In this document: positions 28,803 to 36,890 of the stretch, piece after piece
How the letters are laid out: the number at the start of each line of letters is the position of its first letter
Numbering within the stretch: position 1 is the first letter of the stretch
Origin: Methylobacter sp.
Lineage (GTDB): Bacteria > Pseudomonadota > Gammaproteobacteria > Methylococcales > Methylomonadaceae
DNA length: 64,000 nt
Direction of reading: 5' to 3'
Assembly: GCF_030680395.1 (NCBI RefSeq)
Contig: NZ_JAUXVR010000011.1
Location: forward strand, 1-64,000
The notes under the pieces: generated by a model
What the model was told of the DNA's origin: nothing
What the model saw: the letters and a program-made list of their open reading frames with translations, nothing else
The model's database searches: none
Position numbers and translations under genes: made by a program

Positions 28803-29210
28803 CAACGGAGGTTGATAAACGTTGAGATTGGCTGCAACATCCACGCCCTCCCCCAGAATTCGACACTCAAAAACCCCCAAGCCGTCATCCTGCATGATTT
28901 TATTCACCCGTACCGTTATCGTTGCGCCGACCTTAAATACGGCAACATTACTGCTATAACGCCGGGTTCCGAGCAGAAAGCCCAGTCGTATCGGCTCATT
29001 GGCCTGCCTTGCCTTCACGCCGACATACGCGGCTATCGCTTGCGCCATATATTCAATACCGGCCCAAGCTGGAACGGTTTCATCATCACCGAACAAGCCG
29101 TCGCCGCGCACCACAAGTTCAGCCGTCAAGCTCTGATCGTCACAATCGATAATGCGATCCAGCAACACCATGACGCCGGTATGCGGAATCAGGCCGGCAA
29201 CATCATTCAT
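28791..29210 (-). CDS. apeP: 3-hydroxyacyl-ACP dehydratase, hotdog fold (ApeP)
   Basis: 139 residues. Conserved PHTGVMVLLD near the N-terminus carries the candidate His; a helix with WAGIEYMAQA carries the acidic residue. In APE synthesis ApeP works with the ApeI domain to remove water and leave trans double bonds. The start overlaps the apeO stop as ATGA. The C-terminal codons lie in the 13-bp direct repeat that borders the downstream island, so the last residues may differ from relatives. Confidence 0.88.
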   Translation of the reverse strand: MNDVAGLIPHTGVMVLLDRIIDCDDQSLTAELVVRGDGLFGDDETVPAWAGIEYMAQAIAAYVGVKARQANEPIRLGFLLGTRRYSSNVAVFKVGATITVRVNKIMQDDGLGVFECRILGEGVDVAANLNVYQPPLNNT

Positions 29211-30382
29211 GCCCGCTCCAACACAATAGACAAGTTATTGCCGCCAAACGCGAACGAATTGCTTTGACAGGTATTGATTCTGCGCCCCAACGTTCCGCCC
29301 TTTTTGACCAGATTTAAGGCTGGCAATTCAACATCAGGCTCATCCTCGTTAATATTGGGAATCAATGCTCCTTGTTCATCATCATTAGTCAGCAACAACC
29401 AACAAAAAGCCAATTCCAATGCGGCGGCAGCGCCCAGAGTATGCCCGGTCATACCCTTGCTGGAACTCGCCGCCACTGTTGAACCGAATAACGCGTTAAC
29501 GGCTGTGCTTTCCATCGCATCGTTCAATACCGTGGCCGTGCCGTGCAGGTTCAGGTAATCAATCTGTGCCGGTAATTTACCCGCATCATCCAAGGCATTT
29601 TGCATGGCTTTAATCACATCGGTCGCGTTCGGGTCCGGTGCGGCAAAATGATAGGCATCGCTGGTTGCGCCTATGCCTTGCAATATTACCGGACCGGGTT
29701 CTTTGCTCAACACAAAAAGGCTGACCGCTTCGCCGATATTGATGCCGTCACGGTGTACGCCGAACGGCTTGCACCGCCCGGTACTGATGGATTCCAGCGC
29801 CGCAAAGCCGTTAACGGTCAAGCCGCATAAACTGTCGGCTCCACCCACTATAACCGCATCGCAAAAGCCCAGTCTGATTAACCGCCGCGCCGACGCAAAC
29901 GCCTTGCCGCTGGAAGAACAGGCCGTAGAAATTGTATAAGCCGGGCCTTGCACGCCCAGAAAATCCGCCAAAAAATCCGCCCCTGCGCCCATTTGCTGCT
30001 GCTTGTAATGAAATTGATCCGGCAATATGCCGTGATCCGCCCAATAATCCAACGCAAGCTCGGTATTGCGTACCCCCGAAGTGCTGGTGCCCAGCACAAT
30101 GCCGATACGATCTGCGCCGAATCGGGCCATCATGTCACTCACGGTCGGTTCGATCTGACTTAATGCCGCCAACAACAGTCTATTATTGCGGCAGTTATAA
30201 AGGCTGTAACGTTCGGCAATCTCCGGCAGATCGGAACTAACAGCGCCGACAATGCAACCGGTCCCAAACTTGTCGCTTGCTACCAGTCCCGACCGGTCAC
30301 CGGCCAGCAGGCGCTGCAATACCTCGGTTTTGCTATTGCCGACCGCACACAACAGGCCTAGATCATTCAGATATAAGGTCAT
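29207..30382 (-). CDS. apeO: Beta-ketoacyl-ACP synthase (ApeO), catalytic partner of the ApeC chain-length factor
   Basis: 391 residues with a complete KS triad: Cys155 in STACSSSG, His in NLHGTAT and His in GMTGHTLGA. In the published type II PKS for aryl polyenes ApeO pairs with the cysteine-less ApeC; apeC is the first gene of this operon. It extends the aryl starter with malonyl units on ACP. The start overlaps the end of apeN by 20 bases and the stop overlaps apeP as ATGA. Confidence 0.9.
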   Translation of the reverse strand: MTLYLNDLGLLCAVGNSKTEVLQRLLAGDRSGLVASDKFGTGCIVGAVSSDLPEIAERYSLYNCRNNRLLLAALSQIEPTVSDMMARFGADRIGIVLGTSTSGVRNTELALDYWADHGILPDQFHYKQQQMGAGADFLADFLGVQGPAYTISTACSSSGKAFASARRLIRLGFCDAVIVGGADSLCGLTVNGFAALESISTGRCKPFGVHRDGINIGEAVSLFVLSKEPGPVILQGIGATSDAYHFAAPDPNATDVIKAMQNALDDAGKLPAQIDYLNLHGTATVLNDAMESTAVNALFGSTVAASSSKGMTGHTLGAAAALELAFCWLLLTNDDEQGALIPNINEDEPDVELPALNLVKKGGTLGRRINTCQSNSFAFGGNNLSIVLERA

Positions 30383-30929
30383 AACTTATTGTTTTAATGT
30401 ACAGGCGGTAATTGTACTGAAAATTGACCAGTTCGACGGCTTTAGGCCAAACCGGATCGGGGGATAAATAATTAACTTCAACTTGTTTTTTACCACTGAC
30501 AGTTAAAAAACGTTTATTACCCGCTTCTTCCAATCGCCATTCGGCCGGGAGTTTTTTTTGCAGCTCGGCAATCGGCCAATAAACCAGTTGCAGATCGGAA
30601 ATAATAAACTCCGGATGGACCGACTCCGGCAATAACGGGCTTTTATCCGACACCACAGTATTGCCGTCGTAAGTCAAATGGAACAGGCTCAAGCCGTCAT
30701 TGCTGAGTCCGGCCATCGCGATATGCCGGGCATCCAGTTCCAGAACAGCCAACAGGGATTCCTGCCGATCGCCCCACACTGCGTTTATTTGTTGCACTAT
30801 CCGTCGGGCCGGGCCTAAAGGCGCTGCGATAGGCATCAGCTCAGGTTTAACGGTAACTTGTTTGGGCTGCATCAGCGCACAGCCGGATAGCCATAACAAA
30901 AGCATAGCGCTGAAAACCCTTATCGGCAT
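30363..30929 (-). CDS. apeN: DUF3261-like lipoprotein (ApeN)
   Basis: 188 residues. The signal peptide MPIRVFSAMLLLWLSGC has a lipobox-like LSGC. The mature part is mixed beta structure with SLFHLTYDG and LVYWPIAEL, as expected for the DUF3261 proteins of APE clusters. The function is unknown; a role in pigment delivery to the outer membrane is inferred from its place after the LolA and MMPL genes. Its start codon lies in the 30-bp direct repeat at 30918-30947, whose other copy holds the halogenase stop. In the uninterrupted operon the two genes would have overlapped. Confidence 0.78.
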   Translation of the reverse strand: MPIRVFSAMLLLWLSGCALMQPKQVTVKPELMPIAAPLGPARRIVQQINAVWGDRQESLLAVLELDARHIAMAGLSNDGLSLFHLTYDGNTVVSDKSPLLPESVHPEFIISDLQLVYWPIAELQKKLPAEWRLEEAGNKRFLTVSGKKQVEVNYLSPDPVWPKAVELVNFQYNYRLYIKTISYDLISE

Positions 30930-30947
30930 AACTCAACCAAAGTATCC
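30918..30947. repeat. Left copy of exact 30-bp direct repeat
   Basis: Identical, base for base, to 31451-31480. On the minus strand it encodes the halogenase tail DTLVELCR plus stop, and in another frame the apeN start ATGCCGATA. The two copies bracket a 503-bp repeat island. Confidence 0.93.
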
Positions 30948-31450
30948 GACTTCGAACATGCATTGTTAATATAAGAGTGTGCTAGTTCCCAAGCTCCAGC
31001 TTGGGAACTCAGTGAGGGAAGCTCCAGCTTCCCGTCTCGCGACGCTACGACTTCACCTCGTTCCCACATGCCGCGCTCATCGTTATACACAAATGCCTGC
31101 GCAACACCATCATACCTCTCGTTCCCACGCGCCGCGCTCGTCGTTATACACATATCGACGTAGGCCGGAATAAGCCGGTTCGAGCGATAGCAAGAACTGG
31201 CGTTTCCGGCACTCCGATTGCCGGAAACGCTCCACCCTTGCTGTCGCCGGGCGGGCTTATTCCGGCCTACATCCTGGCGTTTCCGGCACTCCTGCATTCT
31301 CACGCAATCAACGACCCCGTAGGAGCGGGCCGCGCCCGGGACATTTGAGGAACAATATTGACTTGAAGCTCTTTCATCGCGGGCATGGCCCGCTCCTACA
31401 ACTCTTAACCTAACGGCAGTGATGTAACGCATAGGAACGAGCGACAACAG
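30948..31450. repeat. 503-bp repeat island inserted between halogenase and apeN
   Basis: Gene-free despite a 180-codon ORF. It contains a TTCCCAAGCTCCAGCTTGGGAA palindrome type (30987-31008, also at 54338), REP half-sites (about 31060 and 31118), a long inverted repeat built from GGCCGGAATAAGCC and GCGTTTCCGGCACTCC blocks (31160-31290), and a decayed copy of the GTAGGAGCGGGCC...GGCCCGCTCCTAC palindrome (31320-31400) with its outer right arm. It is flanked by exact 30-bp direct repeats. Confidence 0.85.
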
Positions 31451-31480
31451 CCTTATCGGCATAACTCAACCAAAGTATCC
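31451..31480. repeat. Right copy of exact 30-bp direct repeat
   Basis: Identical to 30918-30947. This copy holds the real stop codon of the flavin-dependent halogenase. Confidence 0.93.
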
Positions 31481-32679
31481 AACCTAGGACGGGCATTTTT
31501 GACATAAGGATTATTTTCATCCCAGGCATAACCGGCCAGTATTGAACTGATCATTGCCTTAACTTCGGGTTGTTGTCCTGAGTGAAAAATGACATCCTGA
31601 AAGCGGCCGTCATACCACGCGTCAACAAACACCCGGAAGGTATTGACGCCGCGCTGCAAAGGCTCGGCGTATTCCCGCTGCCAGTCCACGGCTTCATTGT
31701 TAAATTGTCTGACCAAAACATCCGCAGCCAAACCGGCCGATTTCATCGCAATGGTAACGCCGGATGAAAACACCGGGTCCAGGAACTCGCCGGCATTGCC
31801 TAACAAGGCATAGCCTTTGCCGTACAGGCTTTTCACATTGGCGGAATAACCGACGATAGTATTGATTTTTTCATCGAACACTGCGTTTTCAAGCAAATAG
31901 GTCAAGCTGGGGTCCTGATTAATGATGTCCTTCAAGGCTTGATCATTATTGTCCCAGCCTTGAAGAAATTCAGGCTCTGCAACCACGCCAACGCTGCTGC
32001 GCCCGTTGCTGAACGGGATTAGCCAATACCAGACATCCTTATGTTCGGGATGCACCGTGATGCGGATTTTGTTTCTGTCGAATTGGCCGTCCCCGATTCG
32101 GTCCTCAATGTGTCCGAACAAGGCTTGCCTGACCGGAAAACCGGATGGCGATTCCAAATCCAGCAACTTTGGCAAAATACGCCCGAAACCGCTGGCATCG
32201 AGTACAAAATCGGCACGGTAAGTCATGACCTCTCCCAGACTATTGCGCACCGTCAGCTCCGGCCGGTCTGCTGAAAAATCGGCCGCCATCACTTCCATTT
32301 GCCATTGTATGTCAACGCCCATGCGCACCGCTTCATCGGCAAGCAGCTTGTCAAATCGGCCGCGCTGCACCTGAAACGTAGTGCCCATGCCGGGACTGAA
32401 TTTGTCTTCAAAGGAAAATTCGGTTCTCAGGTCCCGGTAGGCGAAAGAGGCGCCGTTTTTATACTGAAACCCGGCGTTAACCAACGCGTCCATCATCCCG
32501 GCCTGTTTAATGAATTCCATGCATTGCGGCAACAGGCTTTCGCCGATACTGAATCGCGGAAACAGCTGCCGTTCCAGAATGGTCACTTTAAAGCCCTGAT
32601 TTTGCAGCAACGCACCGGCGATACTGCCGGAAGGCCCGGCGCCGATGATGATAATTTCGCCTTTATTATTGTTCGTCAT
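31453..32679 (-). CDS. Flavin-dependent halogenase-like enzyme of the aryl polyene operon
   Basis: 408 residues from the ATG at 32679, one base after the apeM stop. The FAD motif GAGPSG is at 13-18. A WYWLIP hexamer (about 217-222) fits the WxWxIP signature of flavin-dependent halogenases, which separates them from monooxygenases. Lys74 in YKNGASF sits where halogenases have the catalytic lysine, and FLDPVFSSG (about 299-307) matches their conserved FxDPxxSxG segment. The best inference is halogenation of a phenol ring of the polyene starter, as in brominated xanthomonadins. It needs a flavin reductase, not encoded here. An oxygenase or oxidoreductase role cannot be excluded. Its 3' end lies in the 30-bp direct repeat. 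Confidence 0.8.
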   Translation of the reverse strand: MTNNNKGEIIIIGAGPSGSIAGALLQNQGFKVTILERQLFPRFSIGESLLPQCMEFIKQAGMMDALVNAGFQYKNGASFAYRDLRTEFSFEDKFSPGMGTTFQVQRGRFDKLLADEAVRMGVDIQWQMEVMAADFSADRPELTVRNSLGEVMTYRADFVLDASGFGRILPKLLDLESPSGFPVRQALFGHIEDRIGDGQFDRNKIRITVHPEHKDVWYWLIPFSNGRSSVGVVAEPEFLQGWDNNDQALKDIINQDPSLTYLLENAVFDEKINTIVGYSANVKSLYGKGYALLGNAGEFLDPVFSSGVTIAMKSAGLAADVLVRQFNNEAVDWQREYAEPLQRGVNTFRVFVDAWYDGRFQDVIFHSGQQPEVKAMISSILAGYAWDENNPYVKNARPRLDTLVELCR

Positions 32680-32680
32680 G

Positions 32681-35020
32681 TTATTTTTTATATTCCTTAA
32701 GCCCAATCAATGGCGCGCACAACAGCGCGGTTACAATACCGGCAGTGACGGTAAACCCAAAGGCATGCACGATCTCGGTGGAACTTGTCGCCAATAAGCC
32801 GAACGCCAGCAAGGTCGTTAATGCCGAAAGTGTGACTCCCAGCGAAGTGCTGGCTCGCCTGTCGCCGGCCATGAAAAAGAACAGCCCGTAATCGACGCCG
32901 ATGCCCAGCACCAGCAACGACGCAAACAGGTTGAACAGGCTGAACAACTGGTCGAACCAACCCGACATGGCTAACGAAACCGCCAGCGCGACAACCGGCA
33001 CCGACATGATGGTTACTGCATTGCGCCAACCGAACTTGAAACCCAAGCCAACCGAAGCCAGACAAAAAGCAACCAGCAACAAGCCGCTGGCCCTGATCCT
33101 ATACCGTGCAAACAATGACGATACAGACTCGACCTGATCCACCCAGACAACGCCCGGCAAATCCTGTAACGCCATTAATGCGCCGGAATCGCTGATGCCG
33201 ATTAACGCAACCGTGCTTTGACAGCGACCTGAATCACAGCCCAGCCACAACTGCTGCTTGGTTTCATCGGTAGTCGCCAGCCATTCCGGCAAAGCCAGCG
33301 TGTTGCGCCCGGCTGCGGCAAACTGCTTGAGTTCGGCTTTCACAGCCGTCTCGTCAAAGCCGAGATCAGTCATGTAGCGCTCAAGTAAGCCCGAGTCGTA
33401 CAGCTTATGCTTTAGCAAGCGGTAATTTTGTTGCTGCCGATTCGTATCAGGCCAATAGTTGCTCAAGCCTTCATAAGCAGTCAGCGCTTTTTTCTGTTTT
33501 AACGACTCCAGACGTTTAAGCAGCCTTTGTTCATTTTGATGCCAGTCGGCTTGATCTTGCCCCGACACCAGAAAAAACTGGTTATCGGGACTCATCGGAA
33601 ATAACTGCCGGATTTTATCGGCGGTACGGAGCAATCCGGCCGGTGGCGATTGCAGCAAGCGCACATCATCCTGCGGCGTCAGCATCCACAGACCGCCCGC
33701 TACAAAAATTGTCAACATCAATCCCAGCCGGCGCCGACGTTTGAAAATCCACAGCGGCCAGTGTTGTTCCCAATAGGTTGTCAGTTTAAATATTCCAGGC
33801 TCATGGTCGAATGTGAACCCGGTTAACAGTAACGGAAACAGCATTACCACCGTCAGCCAGGCGACCAGCAAACCCATCGCCGAAAATAACGCCACTTCCT
33901 GCAACCCCGGAAACGGCGAAAAGCCCAAGCCCGCATAACTTAGCAGATTGCTTAACAGCCCTAAAGAAAGCCCCGGCAGAATAAACTTTAGGCCTTTTCG
34001 GGGATTCCAGTCCTTCTCGCCGAAACTGTCGCACAAAAAATGCTGCGCATAGTCATCGGCGACGCCGATCAAGCTGGCTCCGAAAACCAGGGTAAGAATA
34101 TGTATCTTGCCGAAAAACAGCACGCAGGCAACCAGCGCGGCGAGCAGGCCGCTGCCTATTGCGAGGCTCGATAACAACAAAGGCCTGACGCTGCGAAAAG
34201 TCGCCCACAGCAACACGATAATGCCGAGGCTCGAGCCTATGCCGACCGTGGAAATTTCCTGTTTGGCCGACTCAGCGCCATGCGCGGTAAACAATGCCAT
34301 GCCGGAAACCAGCAATTCGCCGCCGGCCGTTTTGACTTGCTCGGTTGCGCTGTCAACCAGGCTCGACAGGGTTTCCAGCTTATCCAGCTGCAACCTTTCA
34401 TCCTGCAAATCGGTCAATAACAACGCCCAAAACCGATGCTGATCCGACAATACGACGATGCCCTGCTCCAGATTCAACTTGATCGGATTTTGCGCATTGA
34501 AATAACGGCCAAATAGCAACGACGGATCGCGTTCCAGATCGGCCGCCTGCATCTGCCCGATGGGGCTGTTCAGTATCTCCAGGTTCTGCCTGATTAACTC
34601 CTCAGGGTTAGCCGCCAAGATTGCTTGGGTTTGCGTATCCAACAGCTGATAACGATAAGGAAACAGTTGTTGATACTGCTTGATATAGTGCTGCTGCGGA
34701 AACTCCAGCACCACCTTGTTAAACAGCTTGCTTTGTTCCAGTTGCTGTTTAAGCTTTTGTGCATGATTGATGGCTTCTTGAGACGTCGCAGCACCGGCCA
34801 GCCAGATCACTTTCCGGTTAAGCAGCTGATTATGTTGCAGGGTGGCTTTGGCGATTTCCGGCTGCTGTTCGCTGGTTGGCAATAACGCTAAAAAACTTGT
34901 TTCCAGCCAGTCTTTAGTCAAAACCTGACTGCCGAGAACACAGATGACCAGCATTCCGGCCAGCCAAAGCCCTGCCGTCAACTTAGGGTGATAAACGTTC
35001 AAAATCGGCTTCTTGTTCAT
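32681..35020 (-). CDS. apeM: MMPL/RND-family membrane exporter of aryl polyene lipids (ApeM)
   Basis: 779 residues. One N-terminal helix and a large periplasmic loop are followed by a block of helices (about 245-420), a second periplasmic region, and a C-terminal helix block (about 640-775): the two-repeat layout of MMPL/RND proteins. It is predicted to move the finished lipid-linked pigment across or out of the inner membrane, with the LolA-like protein encoded just upstream. The start overlaps the apeL end by 38 bases. The stop is followed one base later by the halogenase ATG. Substrate assignment rests on operon context and on the matching place in known APE clusters. Confidence 0.88.
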   Translation of the reverse strand: MNKKPILNVYHPKLTAGLWLAGMLVICVLGSQVLTKDWLETSFLALLPTSEQQPEIAKATLQHNQLLNRKVIWLAGAATSQEAINHAQKLKQQLEQSKLFNKVVLEFPQQHYIKQYQQLFPYRYQLLDTQTQAILAANPEELIRQNLEILNSPIGQMQAADLERDPSLLFGRYFNAQNPIKLNLEQGIVVLSDQHRFWALLLTDLQDERLQLDKLETLSSLVDSATEQVKTAGGELLVSGMALFTAHGAESAKQEISTVGIGSSLGIIVLLWATFRSVRPLLLSSLAIGSGLLAALVACVLFFGKIHILTLVFGASLIGVADDYAQHFLCDSFGEKDWNPRKGLKFILPGLSLGLLSNLLSYAGLGFSPFPGLQEVALFSAMGLLVAWLTVVMLFPLLLTGFTFDHEPGIFKLTTYWEQHWPLWIFKRRRRLGLMLTIFVAGGLWMLTPQDDVRLLQSPPAGLLRTADKIRQLFPMSPDNQFFLVSGQDQADWHQNEQRLLKRLESLKQKKALTAYEGLSNYWPDTNRQQQNYRLLKHKLYDSGLLERYMTDLGFDETAVKAELKQFAAAGRNTLALPEWLATTDETKQQLWLGCDSGRCQSTVALIGISDSGALMALQDLPGVVWVDQVESVSSLFARYRIRASGLLLVAFCLASVGLGFKFGWRNAVTIMSVPVVALAVSLAMSGWFDQLFSLFNLFASLLVLGIGVDYGLFFFMAGDRRASTSLGVTLSALTTLLAFGLLATSSTEIVHAFGFTVTAGIVTALLCAPLIGLKEYKK

Positions 35021-35624
35021 CGGTTAACTGTACAGGGTGTGTGATGTTATCGAAGTTAATGCGGGTGACATTGCCGCCGGTTTCTCGTATTTCCAACCAG
35101 CGCAGCTCGGTGTCGCCCGACAACAGCATCGTACTGATGATAAGTTTCAGCATCTCATCTTTAGGGGTTAACTCCAACTGCCAGGGCGTTTTTTGATCGC
35201 TTCCGGTGATGGCAAAGCCATCGGTTAATGCCGCCAAGTCACCGCCCAACATGGCCTTAAAAACCTTGCCGAAAGCCGCGGGCACCGCTTGCTCGCCCTG
35301 CCCTGTCAACAGCCGCGACTCATTGACCAGCAGTAACGAAGCAACCGGCGTCAGAGTTTTCCAGATAACACCCTTGCTTTGGTCGTAGGTAAACGTGCCC
35401 GTGGAAATTAAAGGCTTGTGTAGTACCTTCAGGTGTTTTTGCTGGTGAAAGTCGCCCTGGGTGATCGGTGTTTTTGCCAAGCGTGCGGCGATTTGAGCTA
35501 ATACATCGTCAGCGTAACTTTGACCTGGCAACAAAAAAAACAGTAATAACGATTTTAAGAAAATAGCCGGGATATAGCGGCAGCGTAATCCAATGCAGTT
35601 CTGGAACAAAGAAGTGCTAAACAT
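34983..35624 (-). CDS. apeL: LolA-like outer-membrane lipoprotein carrier (ApeL) with altered N-terminus
   Basis: 213 residues from the ATG at 35624; the frame opens at 35633 inside the vapC 3' end. The family-like part begins near IFLKSLLLFFLLPGQSYA, a signal peptide, then DDVLAQIAARLAKTPITQGDF and a LolA-type beta barrel. About 20 residues (MFSTSLFQNC and following) precede the signal peptide and have no counterpart in the stub at 36274-36393. So the present start seems to have been recruited when vapBC entered the operon; an unannotated downstream start such as an ATT or TTG codon is possible. It probably carries pigment or a lipoprotein across the periplasm. Confidence 0.82.
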   Translation of the reverse strand: MFSTSLFQNCIGLRCRYIPAIFLKSLLLFFLLPGQSYADDVLAQIAARLAKTPITQGDFHQQKHLKVLHKPLISTGTFTYDQSKGVIWKTLTPVASLLLVNESRLLTGQGEQAVPAAFGKVFKAMLGGDLAALTDGFAITGSDQKTPWQLELTPKDEMLKLIISTMLLSGDTELRWLEIRETGGNVTRINFDNITHPVQLTDEQEADFERLSP

Positions 35625-36003
35625 ACAACTCAACCGCTAAATGCTGGAAATGTTTATCAATCGTCAATACTTTTACTTGATAACGTTGAGCGATAACAGC
35701 GATTAACGCATCGGTTAAAGGCAAGGTAATCCCTCGACTTCTAAGCTCTTGCAATAACAATCCGGTATTTACCCAATCAAGTTCCTGCGTAGGGAACGAG
35801 ATTACAGAATTTATCAGAAGATTAATTTGTTGTTGCTGTTTTTCAGTTTTAACGCCTTGCAGCAACTCGGCAATAATCACGCCTGTGATAGCTGCTTGAT
35901 TATTTTCTATTAAAACAGCAACTTGATTTCCGAGTTCACCTTCCTGGTAACGTAAAAAATCAATCCAGGCGCAAGTATCAATTAAAACCAAGCCATTACT
36001 CAT
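35617..36003 (-). CDS. vapC: VapC-type PIN-domain toxin ribonuclease
   Basis: 128 residues with a complete PIN active site: Asp in IDTCAWIDF (about 9), Glu in IAELLQG (about 45), Asp in LTDALIA (about 97) and Asp in TIDKHF (about 115). Such toxins cleave tRNA or rRNA with Mg2+ when unbound by antitoxin. It overlaps vapB by four bases (ATGA) and its end overlaps the apeL start region. It is alien to the pigment pathway and sits in the middle of the ape operon. Confidence 0.92.
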   Translation of the reverse strand: MSNGLVLIDTCAWIDFLRYQEGELGNQVAVLIENNQAAITGVIIAELLQGVKTEKQQQQINLLINSVISFPTQELDWVNTGLLLQELRSRGITLPLTDALIAVIAQRYQVKVLTIDKHFQHLAVELYV

Positions 36004-36206
36004 TTATTGATTTCCAATTCGCGCAATGCCTGCCAGTTATCCTCAATATCAACTTGCCCGCGCAAGGCTAATAAATCCTGCTGTCGCTTTGCCTGCTGCA
36101 AATAGGTTTGAATAGCTTTATAAATAGCTTCGGATTCAGTATTGGAATGGGTGTAAAGCATCAAGCTTTTTAACTGCTGGTCATCAATGGTAACTGTGGT
36201 TTGCAT
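36000..36206 (-). CDS. vapB: VapB-type antitoxin
   Basis: 68 residues. A short N-terminal strand (MQTTVTIDDQQL) and helices are followed by an acidic C-terminal tail (VDIEDNWQALRELE), as expected for VapB of the type with VapC partners: the strand dimerises and binds the promoter, and the tail blocks the toxin. It is coupled to vapC by ATGA. The ribosome site AGGAGG lies just upstream (about 36212-36217). Confidence 0.88.
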   Translation of the reverse strand: MQTTVTIDDQQLKSLMLYTHSNTESEAIYKAIQTYLQQAKRQQDLLALRGQVDIEDNWQALRELEINK

Positions 36207-36273
36207 GGCACGCCTCCTAAAAATAGCTTTTCATCTTTGTATTTAACTTGATAGATCATATACCTGATTTTTC

Positions 36274-36393
36274 TTAGCTCTGCAAACCGCACAGTATGGG
36301 TGTTTTTGCCAATCGTGCGGCGATTTCATCCAACACAGTAACACCTTGGCCGAACGCCAATACATACAGCAACAGCGCTTTGAGTAAAATCAA
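36274..36393 (-). pseudogene. Truncated lolA/apeL 5' stub upstream of vapBC
   Basis: A 39-codon frame from TTG at 36393, with GGAGG four bases upstream inside the apeK 3' end, to TAA at 36274. It reads MILLKALLLYVLAFGQG then VTVLDEIAARLAKTPI, matching the signal peptide and mature start of ApeL (VLAQIAARLAKTPI), and then diverges (LCGLQS). Near the breakpoint 29 of 30 bases match apeL DNA, and less further up. It is the remains of a lolA start directly coupled to apeK, now cut off by vapBC. Confidence 0.85.
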
Positions 36394-36803
36394 GAAGCCT
36401 CCAATCCGAGCTTTTCAAACAACACAGCGGGCGATACAAAGCACATTTCCCGCGTTGCCAACTTTACAGCCACCTGAACGCTATGGCCTTTGGTCAGCCT
36501 TAAGCCTGAGCTTTTATCGGTGATCAGGTAGTTTATTTTCAGGCGGTTTTCCCATTCGACGATTTTCGCTGTTACCGTAATGATCTGCCCGAACATTGCC
36601 GGTTGCGCATAACGGATGCTTAAATCAATGACCGGCCACGCATAGCCGGAATCGCGCATTTTCGGGTAGTTGTAATCGATTTTATCCAGCAGCGCACAAC
36701 GGGCAATTTCAAAATACTTGGCGTAATGCCCATGCCAAACCACCTCCATCATATCAACATCATGGAAAGGGATTTGCAGGTCGATTGAGGTTTGGTGAAT
36801 CAT
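36390..36803 (-). CDS. apeK: Acyl-CoA/ACP thioesterase, 4-hydroxybenzoyl-CoA thioesterase-like (ApeK)
   Basis: 137 residues, hotdog fold, with the catalytic-type motif FHDVDMMEVVWHGHYAKYFE near the N-terminus (Asp in HDVD). It could release or edit the starter or finished chain; in APE clusters a thioesterase stands at this place. The stop codon overlaps the TTG of the lolA stub, which shows the original coupling to apeL. Upstream, a REP palindrome separates it from the ammonia-lyase gene. Confidence 0.88.
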   Translation of the reverse strand: MIHQTSIDLQIPFHDVDMMEVVWHGHYAKYFEIARCALLDKIDYNYPKMRDSGYAWPVIDLSIRYAQPAMFGQIITVTAKIVEWENRLKINYLITDKSSGLRLTKGHSVQVAVKLATREMCFVSPAVLFEKLGLEAS

Positions 36804-36845
36804 TATATTCTCCGAGCCACGCGGCGCAACGCGCCCTGAACTGCA

Positions 36846-36866
36846 TTCCCACGCGGCGCGTGGGAA
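36846..36866. repeat. REP palindrome between apeK and ammonia-lyase gene
   Basis: TTCCCACGC, GGC loop, GCGTGGGAA, preceded by a CACGCGGCGCAACGCG segment like the one before the REP at 22662. It fills most of the 87-bp gap in an otherwise gapless operon. Confidence 0.88.
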
Positions 36867-36890
36867 CGAGAAGTTGCTTGATGAATGCCT

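Noticed and set aside
30920-31462. 180-codon minus-strand ORF between halogenase and apeN
   Set aside because: It consists of palindromic repeats; its last residues DTLVELCR come from the duplicated 30 bp of the halogenase end. No coding character.
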